DNA from: Phycisphaerales bacterium
GTDB lineage: Bacteria > Planctomycetota > Phycisphaerae > Phycisphaerales > UBA1924
Length of the DNA: 64,000 nt
Assembly (NCBI GenBank): GCA_029260455.1
Contig: JAJDDF010000011.1
Coordinates: forward strand, 315,130-379,129
Direction of reading: 5' to 3'
In this document: in pieces, positions 54,793-63,987 of the stretch
Numbering within the stretch: position 1 is the stretch's first letter
How the letters are laid out: each line of letters starts with the position of its first letter
Notes under the pieces: generated by a model
Database searches by the model: none
What the model was told of the DNA's origin: nothing
What the model saw: the letters and a program-made list of their open reading frames with translations, nothing else
Translations under genes and position numbers: made by a program

Positions 54793-54850
54793 CTCCCTCG
54801 CCCCGTGTACGGGGAGAGGGTGGTCCGCCGAAGGCGGATCGGGTGAGGGG
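54793..54850 (+). repeat. Dispersed repeat type C, copy 3
   Basis: CTCGCCCCGTGTACGGGGAG, then AGGGTGG, TCCGCCGAAGGCGGA, TCGGGTGAGGGG. The same two-hairpin plan with a longer first arm. Confidence 0.75.
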
Positions 54851-54854
54851 CTTC

Positions 54855-55229
54855 TTACTTCTTCTTTTCAATTCGGTTCCTCGCACGATCCAGAATCGTC
54901 ACCAACACGCCATCCATATTCTTGGCAATCTCATTCGCTGGCACCCGCAACGTCATGATCCCCTGTCCCACAAGCACCGCATCCCGCCGCGCATCATGCG
55001 CTGCCTGTTCCGGTGATCGATGCACATGCCCATCAACTTCAACCGCTAGCTTCGCATCAGGACAGTAGAAATCGAGTGTGTACGGCGGGCATGCAAACTG
55101 CCGACGAAACTTGAGTCCGCCAAGCCGGCGCCCGCGCAGCTTCGACCACAGAATCCCCTCTGGTGGCGTCTCCTGCTGTCGAAGTTCGCGTGCGCGCGAT
55201 GTGCCGGGTCGTTCAGTTCGCATGGCCAT
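54855..55229 (-). CDS. DUF559 endonuclease-like protein
   Basis: The 124-residue protein matches the DUF559 (PD-(D/E)XK-like, Vsr-related) pattern. It has 'RELRQQETPPEGILWSKLRG', 'GLKFRRQFACPPYTLDFYCP', the catalytic 'LAVEVDGHVH' and 'RDAVLVGQGIMTLRVPANEI'. The D/E...ExD pattern and Lys/Gln residues fit the nuclease core. The target is unknown. The start is between 55223 and 55232; none has a ribosome site. It is flanked by C-type repeats on both sides. Confidence 0.85.
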   Translation of the reverse strand: MAMRTERPGTSRARELRQQETPPEGILWSKLRGRRLGGLKFRRQFACPPYTLDFYCPDAKLAVEVDGHVHRSPEQAAHDARRDAVLVGQGIMTLRVPANEIAKNMDGVLVTILDRARNRIEKKK

Positions 55230-55244
55230 CAAGGATAGGACAAA

Positions 55245-55313
55245 GGCGGCCCCTCACCCGTCTCCCCGACAAGTCGGGGATCCACCCTCTCCCCGCAGGC
55301 GGGGAGAGGGGAG
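55245..55313 (-). repeat. Dispersed repeat type C, copy 4 (inverted)
   Basis: Read on the minus strand: CCCTCTCCCCGCCTGCGGGG, AGAGGGTGG, ATCCCCGACTTGTCGGGGAG, ACGGGTGAGGGG. Again both arms pair while the bases differ. A shorter fragment lies at 55346-55366. Confidence 0.75.
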
Positions 55314-55371
55314 CATCACATTTGTTTCACTGCTCATGTGAGCCCACCCGTCCCCGCAGCGGGGATTTTAT

Positions 55372-55400
55372 TTGAACTACGCCTGAATCTGATGTATATT
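55372..55400 (+). promoter_or_regulatory. Promoter for the PEP-CTERM protein
   Basis: TTGAAC (55372-55377), a 17-base spacer and TATATT (55395-55400). This is the best sigma70-type match I see in the window, 46 bases before the start codon. GAGGAAG is the ribosome site. Confidence 0.7.
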
Positions 55401-55446
55401 CTCCCTAGACTGACGAAGAGGAATTTGTGAGAAAGAGGAAGCAGTC

Positions 55447-56253
55447 ATGAGCTTGGCAAATACGTTTATTGGTTCCGCAGCAGCGATAATAGCTGCTGTG
55501 GGCTTGATGACACTGGCAGCACCAGAAGCAGATGCTGGCATGATCGGTCCGCAACGTCAAAGTGATTTGGCACAAGACGCAGCTTTATTCCCGAGTGCAC
55601 CATCAAATATTAATAGAGTAATGGGCGTCGGCACTACGCACACCATTCTGACCGTTGATGCCACGGTTACAACCATTCCAGCTTCGCTGGTAGGCTCTAG
55701 CATCAATGTCGGAGATTCTGCGCATTTTATCTGGACAATTTTTGATCAGGGCGCTGTGGATTCAGAGCCGTCATTGGTGAATACGGGCATTTATGATGGT
55801 GTGACTTCTGTGCTGGTGGAGATTGGTAACAATGTCAGGATTACAAGTAGTGCGGCGCGCACCAGAGTTGATTATGACATTGCAGAATTCATTGATGTAT
55901 TTAGTATTTCGTCAATACCAAGTATGGGGGCTTTTTCTGTTCTGGGCAATGTTAATGGCTTGAGTGTTGATTCTGTTCAATATCAGGTGAGTGGTGCGGA
56001 CGGTCCATTCATCAATGATGTCTTGTCTGATGCCTTGCCAGTGCTGGGTGATTTCGGGCCTCCCGGATTGGCTTTGCTTTTTAATGGCGAGGGTCTTGGG
56101 TTTTCATTTGACACGATGAGTGTGCTTTCTGTGCCAACGCCAGGGACTATTGCGTTATTCGGTGCCGGTGGTGTTCTGGCCGTTAGACGCCGCCGTGATG
56201 GATATTCATCTGCTGCAACATCCACAGGATATGCGCAAAAATATCACGGCTAG
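55447..56253 (+). CDS. Secreted protein with PEP-CTERM-type sorting signal
   Basis: The 268-residue protein has a signal peptide ending near 'APEADA'. A beta-rich body of about 200 residues without recognised domain follows. The C-terminal sorting tail 'VPTPGTIALFGAGGVLAVRR' with an RRR cluster is the PEP-CTERM form with PTPG in place of PEP, common in Phycisphaerae. It is followed by an unusual 20-residue extension ('SAATSTGYAQKYHG'). The gene is visibly richer in A and T than its neighbours and has its own promoter. Such proteins are processed by an exosortase-like enzyme; none is seen here. Confidence 0.87.
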   Translation: MSLANTFIGSAAAIIAAVGLMTLAAPEADAGMIGPQRQSDLAQDAALFPSAPSNINRVMGVGTTHTILTVDATVTTIPASLVGSSINVGDSAHFIWTIFDQGAVDSEPSLVNTGIYDGVTSVLVEIGNNVRITSSAARTRVDYDIAEFIDVFSISSIPSMGAFSVLGNVNGLSVDSVQYQVSGADGPFINDVLSDALPVLGDFGPPGLALLFNGEGLGFSFDTMSVLSVPTPGTIALFGAGGVLAVRRRRDGYSSAATSTGYAQKYHG

Positions 56254-56259
56254 CCCCTT

Positions 56260-58113
56260 CTACAACCCCTCAAAGTCCCCTTCAAAACTGCCCCATTGCG
56301 TCAGATCAATCCGCATGCGTCCCGGTTCGGTTTCGCCGGGTAACAGCGGGCGGGGCCATGCCTGAATCGCGCCGCGCGGGTCGTGCCGAGTGAGTCCGAT
56401 GAGCAGTTCGCCAGTGCGCACCGCACCGGGCGGCAAGTCAAGAAGCGCCGACCATGTTGTCGCGTTGACAGCTTCTGCGCCATTTTTCGGGCCAACGATC
56501 AGTTCATGCGCAGTTGCGCCCATCGGCCCAAGAAAGATGTGCATTTCATCTGTTGCAAGCCATTCCTCTCCGGGACGTTTTCCTTCCACATACACCTGCC
56601 ATTGCCCAAGTGATGTCCGGTGCAACATCACGACAGTCGCCCATGCTGCGGGTGCTGGCGTTGCGTGACCAATCGGCAGCAGCGCCAAGGATGCGCCTTC
56701 GACCAACGGCCCCATGGGCAATCCCGGCGGGCGGGCAGGCAACGGCGCCGCGACAACTGCAATGGGCAGGGTCGACGCCCCGGTGCGCACAAGCACAGGC
56801 GCTGCGCCCGAGCCATCAGTTGAGATTGCCAGTAATTCAGCTTCTCCTGCGCCACTTGCGATGAGCTGCACAGTTGCCCGGCGTTGACGGTCAGCCGGTG
56901 CGCCCCGCGCCGGGCCAATGGTGACTGTCGATGCGGTGCTGCTCAGATCAAGCACACCGATGCGCGCACCATCGATGACAAGATGCTGGGGATAGTCCGG
57001 GCCTTCCGGCGCATCGCGCTGCGCGAGTGAATGCCCGGCATCATCAATAACCCACGCGAGTGTCGGCGGCAGGACACTTAACCACTCCTGTGCGCGCGCG
57101 ATGCGTTGTTCGGGCTGTAAGCGCGGGTCAAGTAAATCTTGCAGCAGCGAATATTCCCCGGTGCTGTCAAGCGGCCACACGGGCACAAGTTCACCGGATG
57201 GCACTGTTGCGACCCCGGTGAGTCGCATGATGAGTTTGGCAGCGGTTGTTTCGTCTGCGTGCGACAGTTCACTTATTGCGATGCGCCAGCGCTCTTCGAC
57301 CATCGAGGAAATGCGCCGCAAAACCGGGTTGGTCATCGGGTCGTGCGATGGGAAGCCCCCGGGACCAAAGAGACGTTTTTCGCCAAATCGATCCATAATA
57401 AGCCACATGCGCCAGCGCCGAAATGGATCGACTGCTTCTGTGCGCAGGCGCTGCCCGAGACGTCGCCATTGGGGTATCGAGGCATCGGGCATGACCATGC
57501 GCCGAGTGTCGAGGCCAGCCTTTGGCGCGGGCAACAGTCGCACCACGAGGCGGTCGGTGCCCTCCGGCCCACCAATATCGATCGTGATGGCCTGTCGGTA
57601 GGCGAGGTCAGCGGGGATTTCGATCGCAAGGGCCCAGGCAAGAACCTGACCCCGGGGGGCGGTTCCTGCAAGCACCTCAGCTTGAGAAATGGGGGTCCAC
57701 CGCACGGGCTCGGGCAGCCAGGGCAGGGGAGCAGCGAGCCGATCGGTGGTATTGACACTTCCCACGAGGCCGAGCAGTTCCGCCTGCAGGGGCTCGGTGC
57801 CGTCGAGCAGGGGGTGCTTTTCGGCCTCAGGGGTCCAAGGCTGGCCGGGTTTCAGGTCAGTTGGCGGGGCGAGGGGCACCCAGAGTGTCCGCCCAGCGAT
57901 TCCAAAGAGGGATTTATCGCCTGGTGGGAGGCGGGGTTCGGATTGTCGGATGTCGGTCCATCCAAGCGATGAGCTCGTCATGCTGCCAAGCGCTGTTGAG
58001 CGCGTGCCTGTATTGCATGCTGCCAGGAAGGGGATTAATAGCGTGAGTCCCAGCACGAGGGCACGCGCGAGAATGCCGCAGCTTGGAAGTCGGGCTTTGG
58101 TGAGGGGGGTCAT
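56260..58113 (-). CDS. Large predicted lipoprotein of unknown function
   Basis: The 617-residue protein has a signal peptide with lipobox 'FLAACN' near residue 32. The rest has no recognised domain. It is rich in Pro and Trp and appears to consist of beta-rich parts with a central helical section ('ETTAAKLIMRLTGVATVP'). No catalytic motif is obvious. The start ATG 58113 is chosen because it gives a standard signal; the frame is open to 58215. It is convergent with the PEP-CTERM gene (7 bases apart) and divergent from the CBM48 gene. Confidence 0.75.
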   Translation of the reverse strand: MTPLTKARLPSCGILARALVLGLTLLIPFLAACNTGTRSTALGSMTSSSLGWTDIRQSEPRLPPGDKSLFGIAGRTLWVPLAPPTDLKPGQPWTPEAEKHPLLDGTEPLQAELLGLVGSVNTTDRLAAPLPWLPEPVRWTPISQAEVLAGTAPRGQVLAWALAIEIPADLAYRQAITIDIGGPEGTDRLVVRLLPAPKAGLDTRRMVMPDASIPQWRRLGQRLRTEAVDPFRRWRMWLIMDRFGEKRLFGPGGFPSHDPMTNPVLRRISSMVEERWRIAISELSHADETTAAKLIMRLTGVATVPSGELVPVWPLDSTGEYSLLQDLLDPRLQPEQRIARAQEWLSVLPPTLAWVIDDAGHSLAQRDAPEGPDYPQHLVIDGARIGVLDLSSTASTVTIGPARGAPADRQRRATVQLIASGAGEAELLAISTDGSGAAPVLVRTGASTLPIAVVAAPLPARPPGLPMGPLVEGASLALLPIGHATPAPAAWATVVMLHRTSLGQWQVYVEGKRPGEEWLATDEMHIFLGPMGATAHELIVGPKNGAEAVNATTWSALLDLPPGAVRTGELLIGLTRHDPRGAIQAWPRPLLPGETEPGRMRIDLTQWGSFEGDFEGL

Positions 58114-58185
58114 GAGTCGATACCCACTGTGACGGCCCGGGGCAGTTTGGTCCAGTTGAAATGTGAAAGATTCAGGGGAAGTGGC

Positions 58186-58539
58186 ATGGTGACGCAGACG
58201 GCTGAGGGTGTTCATGAGTTTCGCATCTTCCTGCCCAATGCGTCGCGGGTTGAAATTTTAGGCACATTCACCGGGTGGCACGACGGGCCGATTGAGCTCG
58301 AGCGCATGGGCGATGGATGGTACGAGGTCAATCTTGAGATAGAGCCGGGCGACCACGAATTTCAATACCTGATTGATGGGCACAACTGGCTCGCGGATTA
58401 CGCTGCGGGCGGCGTGCGATTGAATCGCTTTGGCACCTGGGTGAGCATGCTGCATATTCCAACGCCAACGCCCAAGCCTGTGCCGGTCGTCGAAACGCGC
58501 TTCACAATGGCGCGCGTTGCGAAGAAGCAGGCGGCGTAG
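58186..58539 (+). CDS. Stand-alone CBM48/glycogen-binding domain protein
   Basis: The 117-residue protein consists almost only of a glycogen-binding CBM48 domain: 'VHEFRIFLPNASRVEILGTF', 'TGWHDGPIELERMGDGWYEV' and 'PGDHEFQYLIDGHNWLAD'. The Trp and Asn residues used for glucan contact in AMPK-type domains are present. The C-terminus is a Pro-rich and basic tail ('PTPTPKPVPV', 'RVAKKQ'). No catalytic domain is attached. It could recruit a partner enzyme to glycogen. The start ATG 58186 is preceded by GGGGAA. Confidence 0.85.
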   Translation: MVTQTAEGVHEFRIFLPNASRVEILGTFTGWHDGPIELERMGDGWYEVNLEIEPGDHEFQYLIDGHNWLADYAAGGVRLNRFGTWVSMLHIPTPTPKPVPVVETRFTMARVAKKQAA

Positions 58540-58561
58540 CTGGGTCGCCCCGTTGAGGGTG

Positions 58562-58630
58562 CCATGGTTGCCTTGGGCAACCATGGCGTGTGCAATCGTG
58601 CAAGAACATGGTTACTCAAGGCAATCATGG
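58562..58630. repeat. Type A palindrome, copy 5, and a decayed copy
   Basis: CCATGGTTGCC-TTG-GGCAACCATGG (58562-58586) is perfect. An imperfect copy CATGGTTACTCAAGGCAATC, then ATG, lies at 58607-58629. Confidence 0.75.
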
Positions 58631-58689
58631 TAGGCGGCGCAATTGAGTAGACTTGTGATCACCTTTTCCGCTTCAAGGAGATCACGCAT

Positions 58690-59412
58690 ATGTCACGAGC
58701 CCTTACCGCTGGCGCAGTAGCAGAATTCATCGGCACCTTTGCACTCATGTTTGTCGGTGGGGCCGCGATCATTCAGACCGGCGGGGAGAACCTGCTCGTG
58801 ATTGCGCTGGCGCATGGCTTGATTCTCGCGGTGATGGTATGCGCTGCGATGCAAATCTCCGGCGGGCAGTTCAACCCGGCGGTATCGATCGCACTCGCCG
58901 CCATCGGCAAGCAGCCAGTTGGCAAGGCAGCGCTGTTTATCCTTGCGCAAATTGCGGGGGCGGTCGTCGCAGCGATGTTGCTTGTGCAGTTCTTTGATTC
59001 GGACGCTGTGAATAGTGTGAAGCTCGGTGCAACGCTCGGACAATACACCACAGGTGAAGCGCCAAAGCTATCGGCAGCGTTTGGCCTTGAAGTGATCTGC
59101 ACATTCTTCTTGATGTTCACGATCATGGGTGTTGCGGTGGACAAGCGCGGCTCGGAGAAAAACGGTGCCGTCGCGGGCATCGCGATTGGGTTGTGCATCG
59201 TTGCGGACATTCTGGCGATTGGGCCGTTGACCGGCGCATCGATGAACCCGGCCCGCACGCTTGGCCCTGTGATCGCGGGGACATTTGCGGGCATAGAGGG
59301 CGTGGCGCAGAGTTTGTGGTTGTACATGGTTGCGCCGCTGGTGGGGGCGCTGGCGTGCGCTTTGTTGTGGAAGACGGTGATTGAAGAGAAGGACGACGAC
59401 GAAGCTGTATAA
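58690..59412 (+). CDS. Aquaporin/MIP-family channel
   Basis: This 240-residue, six-helix channel has both NPA loops: 'GGQFNPAVSIALA' near residue 62 and 'GASMNPARTLGPVI' near residue 181. The second carries the selectivity-filter Arg. The first loop's neighbour and helix 5 residues suggest a water channel (AqpZ-like) more than a glycerol facilitator, which would have extra Asp after NPA. The sequence after its stop (59412-59440) is an inverted type F repeat. The ribosome site AAGGAG is present. Confidence 0.93.
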   Translation: MSRALTAGAVAEFIGTFALMFVGGAAIIQTGGENLLVIALAHGLILAVMVCAAMQISGGQFNPAVSIALAAIGKQPVGKAALFILAQIAGAVVAAMLLVQFFDSDAVNSVKLGATLGQYTTGEAPKLSAAFGLEVICTFFLMFTIMGVAVDKRGSEKNGAVAGIAIGLCIVADILAIGPLTGASMNPARTLGPVIAGTFAGIEGVAQSLWLYMVAPLVGALACALLWKTVIEEKDDDEAV

Positions 59413-59440
59413 GAGACAGGCAAGACGCCTATCCCACAAG
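59412..59440 (-). repeat. Dispersed repeat type F, copy 4 (inverted)
   Basis: Read on the minus strand: GTGGGATAGGCGTCTTGCCT, then GTCTCTT. Very close to the copy at 841-866. It overlaps the aquaporin stop. Confidence 0.7.
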
Positions 59441-59449
59441 AAAAAAGAT

Positions 59450-60481
<1,032 letters not shown>

Positions 60482-60498
60482 GCCGGGCGCAGGGTATG

Positions 60499-60630
60499 TC
60501 AGATGGACTGACGACGACGCGCAACGCGGAGGATGACGGACGCCGCAATGGTCGCCGCAGCGATCATGAAGGCCTCGGTGAGATGGCTTGAGGGGCTGCC
60601 GCAGACGTTGCAGGCGATGAGATTCATCAT
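60499..60630 (-). CDS. Candidate 43-residue membrane protein upstream of moxR
   Basis: A short open frame on the same strand as the second moxR ends 17 bases before its start. It encodes 'MMNLIACNVCGSPSSHLTEA' with a CxxC pair. One helix follows ('FMIAAATIAASVILRV') that can span the membrane, and then a basic tail ('ARRRQSI'). CGGAGAA lies about 9 bases upstream of ATG 60630. It could be a small partner of MoxR. Alternatively it is spurious; support is only composition, ribosome site and position. Confidence 0.5.
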   Translation of the reverse strand: MMNLIACNVCGSPSSHLTEAFMIAAATIAASVILRVARRRQSI

Positions 60631-60713
60631 GGTTCAGTTCTCCGGAGTTTTTCCGGCATCATGCCGGGGATGAGGGACCATATCGGCCTTGGGGGCGGGT
60701 GTCTAGAGGAAAT

Positions 60714-60727
60714 GAGAATGCATTCTC
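60714..60727. promoter_or_regulatory. 14-bp perfect palindrome, possible operator
   Basis: GAGAATGCATTCTC is self-complementary throughout. It lies in the 145-base gap between the CvpA-like gene end and the small membrane gene start, followed by a T-rich tract on the plus strand. Function is unknown. Confidence 0.4.
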
Positions 60728-60775
60728 TTTTTCCTATTCCTCCCGATGTCTGGCGAGGGTGAATGGTGCGGAAAT

Positions 60776-62593
60776 CTATCGGCGGATTTCGAGGGGGGGC
60801 TCGAAGGTGGCGATCTGGGTGCCGTCGCCCTTGGCATCGAGAATAACGAACCCAACGATTTTGGCCCCCTTGGTGGGGCGGTAGATGAGGGTGAGAATCT
60901 GGTCGTGCTTGATGCGCGAGAGTTGGATGGGCAGGTTGCGGATCGATCTGAGGGGCTTGTTGGGGGTGAAGCTGATGGTGACGAGCTCACCTGCTTCATT
61001 GATGAATCCGACGGGTTGAAAAGTCTCGCCGGTGCTTGAAAGCAGGAGGGGGGAATGGCTTGTGTCTGCGGATTCGATCCCGGCACCAAAGACGGACAGG
61101 CCCTCTTTGCTTGCGACGCTCACCTGCACAACGCCTGTGGTGCGTGTTCCCGCGAAGCGGTCACGGCGCAGAGAACGTTCAACGCCGCGATTCTCAAGTT
61201 GTTCGCGCTCGAAGGTGTGCGATCCACCGATGATGCTCTGGCCATCGGCTTCGATGCTCAGGGAGCCTTCATTGCTTTTGGTCACGATGAAGTTGTTGGG
61301 CAGGCCGGCTTCGGCGCGAATGTCATCACCGCGACCGTTGCGGTCGATCGTGATAGTGACAGCACTCGATGCATCGATGTTGCCAGCGCCGCCACCAGCC
61401 TTGATGCCCAGTTGCGTAAACAGATCGCCGCTGGCGAGCAGATTGTCGCGTTCTTCCCAGCCGTCAATGTCATGGTCGAATGTTGCAACGGTGCTGATTT
61501 TTTTGCGTGCGTTCTTGAGGATCAGGGCATCGGGGGCATAGGCCGCTGGGACGACGAATTCAAAGGTGAAAATGTTTTCAGAAGCGCCGCCGACGGTGGG
61601 CACAAAGATGTTTGCGGAAGCGAGACGGAAACGGGCATACCCGCCGCCACCTTCAGGGGAAGCGATGATGGCGATGGGCTGTACGCCCATGGCATCGTCG
61701 GTGTTTGGTTTACGAATGATCAGGCGGGCCTGACCTGCGCCGAAGATGACCTGGCTGCCCGATTTTTCGACCGCGCCGGAGCGCAGCCGCACCGCGATGC
61801 CTTCGATCGTCGAGCCTGCGGGGGGCGAGGAGCCATCGGGGAGTTTGACGACCTGCGTGCGCTCGGGCTGATTGACGTCAGCGAAAAGTGTTGCACCCGC
61901 GCCTTGCACGGTGTAGCGGCCGACGATTTCAAAATCTTCGGGTTTGAGTCCAAAGCGCCCAGTGCCGCCCTTGCCGCCCACGTCGACATAGACGAGCCGC
62001 GACATAGCACCTTGTTGATGGGCATCGGGCATCGCCAGTGCGAGCGGCGTGGCGGATCGAAATGCACCAAGACTCAGGTATTCATAGAAGGCGACCGTAT
62101 AGCGATCGACCGGCACCCAGAGGGGTTTGTCGTGGATCAGGTTGCCACTGTCGTCGCTTACAGCGCTGTAGCCGGCAAAAGTGCGACCGGTGCCCATGAA
62201 CTGAAAAGACGTGACGATGACGCCTGCGGTGATGAAGGCGGCGATGAGGCCAAACAGTGCGCCGCCAACAAGATTGGTGGTGTCGTCGAAGTGAAGATTG
62301 GCACCGAGCATCGTGTCCATGGAGATGCGGAGCAGTGCAAGTGAGATGACAAAGGGGATGAGCAATCCGCCGCCCCAAGCGATGGAATCGAGCAGGCCAC
62401 CACTTTTTGCAGCGCTAAGCAGCGCGTGGGCGACAGTTTCCCAGAGTCCGAAAGCGATGGCACCTGCGGTGAGTACGCAGACAAGATTGAGAAAGGCGCT
62501 GTAGAGACCGCGACCTTTGCCGCTGGTGGCCCAGAAGAAGGTGGGCAGGGCCACCAGTGCAATGACGATGATGTTCAGGATCACGGCGTACAT
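60776..62593 (-). CDS. CvpA-like membrane protein with large extracytoplasmic domain
   Basis: The 605-residue protein begins with four or five TM helices (about residues 1-135) in the CvpA/colicin V production family pattern: 'VIALVALPTFFWATSGKGRG', 'GFIAAF'-type 'ALFGLIAAFITAG'. It continues with 450 residues that are mostly beta-rich, extracytoplasmic by topology, and hold repeated short strands ('TGRFGLKPEDFEIVGRY'). The large added domain is unusual for CvpA proteins. The neighbouring GspE-like gene on the same strand ends 47 bases before its start. Confidence 0.78.
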   Translation of the reverse strand: MYAVILNIIVIALVALPTFFWATSGKGRGLYSAFLNLVCVLTAGAIAFGLWETVAHALLSAAKSGGLLDSIAWGGGLLIPFVISLALLRISMDTMLGANLHFDDTTNLVGGALFGLIAAFITAGVIVTSFQFMGTGRTFAGYSAVSDDSGNLIHDKPLWVPVDRYTVAFYEYLSLGAFRSATPLALAMPDAHQQGAMSRLVYVDVGGKGGTGRFGLKPEDFEIVGRYTVQGAGATLFADVNQPERTQVVKLPDGSSPPAGSTIEGIAVRLRSGAVEKSGSQVIFGAGQARLIIRKPNTDDAMGVQPIAIIASPEGGGGYARFRLASANIFVPTVGGASENIFTFEFVVPAAYAPDALILKNARKKISTVATFDHDIDGWEERDNLLASGDLFTQLGIKAGGGAGNIDASSAVTITIDRNGRGDDIRAEAGLPNNFIVTKSNEGSLSIEADGQSIIGGSHTFEREQLENRGVERSLRRDRFAGTRTTGVVQVSVASKEGLSVFGAGIESADTSHSPLLLSSTGETFQPVGFINEAGELVTISFTPNKPLRSIRNLPIQLSRIKHDQILTLIYRPTKGAKIVGFVILDAKGDGTQIATFEPPLEIRR

Positions 62594-62640
62594 CCTCCGG
62601 ATGTCAATTGAATCGAGTCTGGCACTGGCTGGTGCACCCT

Positions 62641-63987
62641 TTACTTCTGTTTTGGTTTCTTATCCCCACCCTGGAAGACGCGGGCGACCTCTTCGACGCT
62701 TGTCTCGCCTTTGACGACGAGTTGCATGGCTGCGGAGGTCAGGCTGTGCTGCTGGCGCTGGCGGAAGACGGCGCGAAGCGCCCCAAGTTCATTGGCAGCG
62801 ATGAGTTTGCGATCTTCCTCATTGAGCGAATGCACAGAGAATGCAGCGATTTGTCCGAAGTAGCCCGTGCCCTGTGACAGGGGGTCGGGTTCGGGCTTGT
62901 CTTTCAACATGACCGTGCCTTCGGTGCGGTAGAGGGTTTTGACATCTGCGGGCAGACCGAGTTTCTTGAGTACTTCGGGCGAAGGGGCATAGGGAATGCG
63001 GGCGTTGGGTGATAATTTTCGCAACATGCGCGTGCCAACGACGCCATGCAACGTTGATGCGGCAAGGTCGGCATCACCAACAGCGCGGAGATACAGTTGA
63101 ATCGCCTGATAGATATCCGGGGCGCGCATGGAGAGGTACACGCGCGAGTGATCCTGATCTGAACGGGCGATGACTTTTGCGGTTTCCTCATCGGGCATTT
63201 CTGCGACACCGACGATATCGGGATCACGTCGCAAGACAGAGCGCACGGTGGTGGCATATTCTGCGCCAGCCTGCGGATCAAAGATGGTGTGGCGCACGCC
63301 TTCAATGGTGGCTAGCTGTTCGAGTTCGATCACCTGAACATTTGAGACGTAGGCATCGTGGGCACGAAGCATGGCATAGAGGGTGCTTGTGCGCCCATTG
63401 TGCGGCGGGGCGGTGAGAAGAACAACGCCCTTGGCATCATTGACGATTTTGCGCAGCTCTTCGAGTTGGTTCTCAAAGAGGTTCAGGGTTTCGATATTTC
63501 GATCCACATGACTTGAAGGATCGACAAGCAGTGTGAGGCGCATGCCTTTGCTTGATCCTTGCGAGGTGATGCGAAGTGGGGTCTTGCCAGGGCCGCCAAT
63601 ACCAAATTGAATATCTGCGGTGGCGCGTCGGCGCCGGTCTTCAAGATCAAAGCCGGCGATGGATTTGTAAAAGTTGATTATGGCAATTGCCTGAGGCGTT
63701 GGCAATTGCGACAGCGCGGTACGCAAGCCATCAATCATGCACGTCGCGGCGTAGGACGTTTCACTGATCGGTTGCAATTCAAGACTCTGTGAGCGCCGAT
63801 CGACGGCCTGTTGCAACAGGTCTTCGGCGGCAAGGCGCACCTCGAATTCGGGCGAACCGGCTTCGGGCGCTTCGGCAATGCCTGCGGGCCCCTTGAAGAA
63901 TAAGGACAGCCCCTTGGTTTGTTTGACTTTGTCCTTGTCCTTCTTCTTGCCTTCTGTTGCAGAAGCGAGCCACACGGAAGGATTCAT
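62641..63987 (-). CDS. GspE/PilB-like secretion ATPase with altered Walker A
   Basis: The 448-residue protein (start near the window edge, possibly longer) has the N-terminal and ATPase domains of type II secretion ATPases, including 'AIAIINFYKSIAGFDLEDRR'. The P-loop position reads APPHNGRTST (193-202) where GspE has G-x-x-x-x-G-K-[ST]: the first Gly is Ala and the catalytic Lys is Arg. The Asp box ('LRRDPDIVGVAEMPDEETA') is retained. The C-terminal four-Cys zinc domain is absent. The changed P-loop suggests reduced or no ATP hydrolysis. The ATG at 63987 is not the only in-frame possibility. Confidence 0.82.
   Translation of the reverse strand: MNPSVWLASATEGKKKDKDKVKQTKGLSLFFKGPAGIAEAPEAGSPEFEVRLAAEDLLQQAVDRRSQSLELQPISETSYAATCMIDGLRTALSQLPTPQAIAIINFYKSIAGFDLEDRRRRATADIQFGIGGPGKTPLRITSQGSSKGMRLTLLVDPSSHVDRNIETLNLFENQLEELRKIVNDAKGVVLLTAPPHNGRTSTLYAMLRAHDAYVSNVQVIELEQLATIEGVRHTIFDPQAGAEYATTVRSVLRRDPDIVGVAEMPDEETAKVIARSDQDHSRVYLSMRAPDIYQAIQLYLRAVGDADLAASTLHGVVGTRMLRKLSPNARIPYAPSPEVLKKLGLPADVKTLYRTEGTVMLKDKPEPDPLSQGTGYFGQIAAFSVHSLNEEDRKLIAANELGALRAVFRQRQQHSLTSAAMQLVVKGETSVEEVARVFQGGDKKPKQK

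Noticed and set aside
61055-62344. 429-codon frame opposite the CvpA-like gene
   Set aside because: Antisense open frame resulting from GC bias. The minus-strand product has membrane helices and a plausible start.
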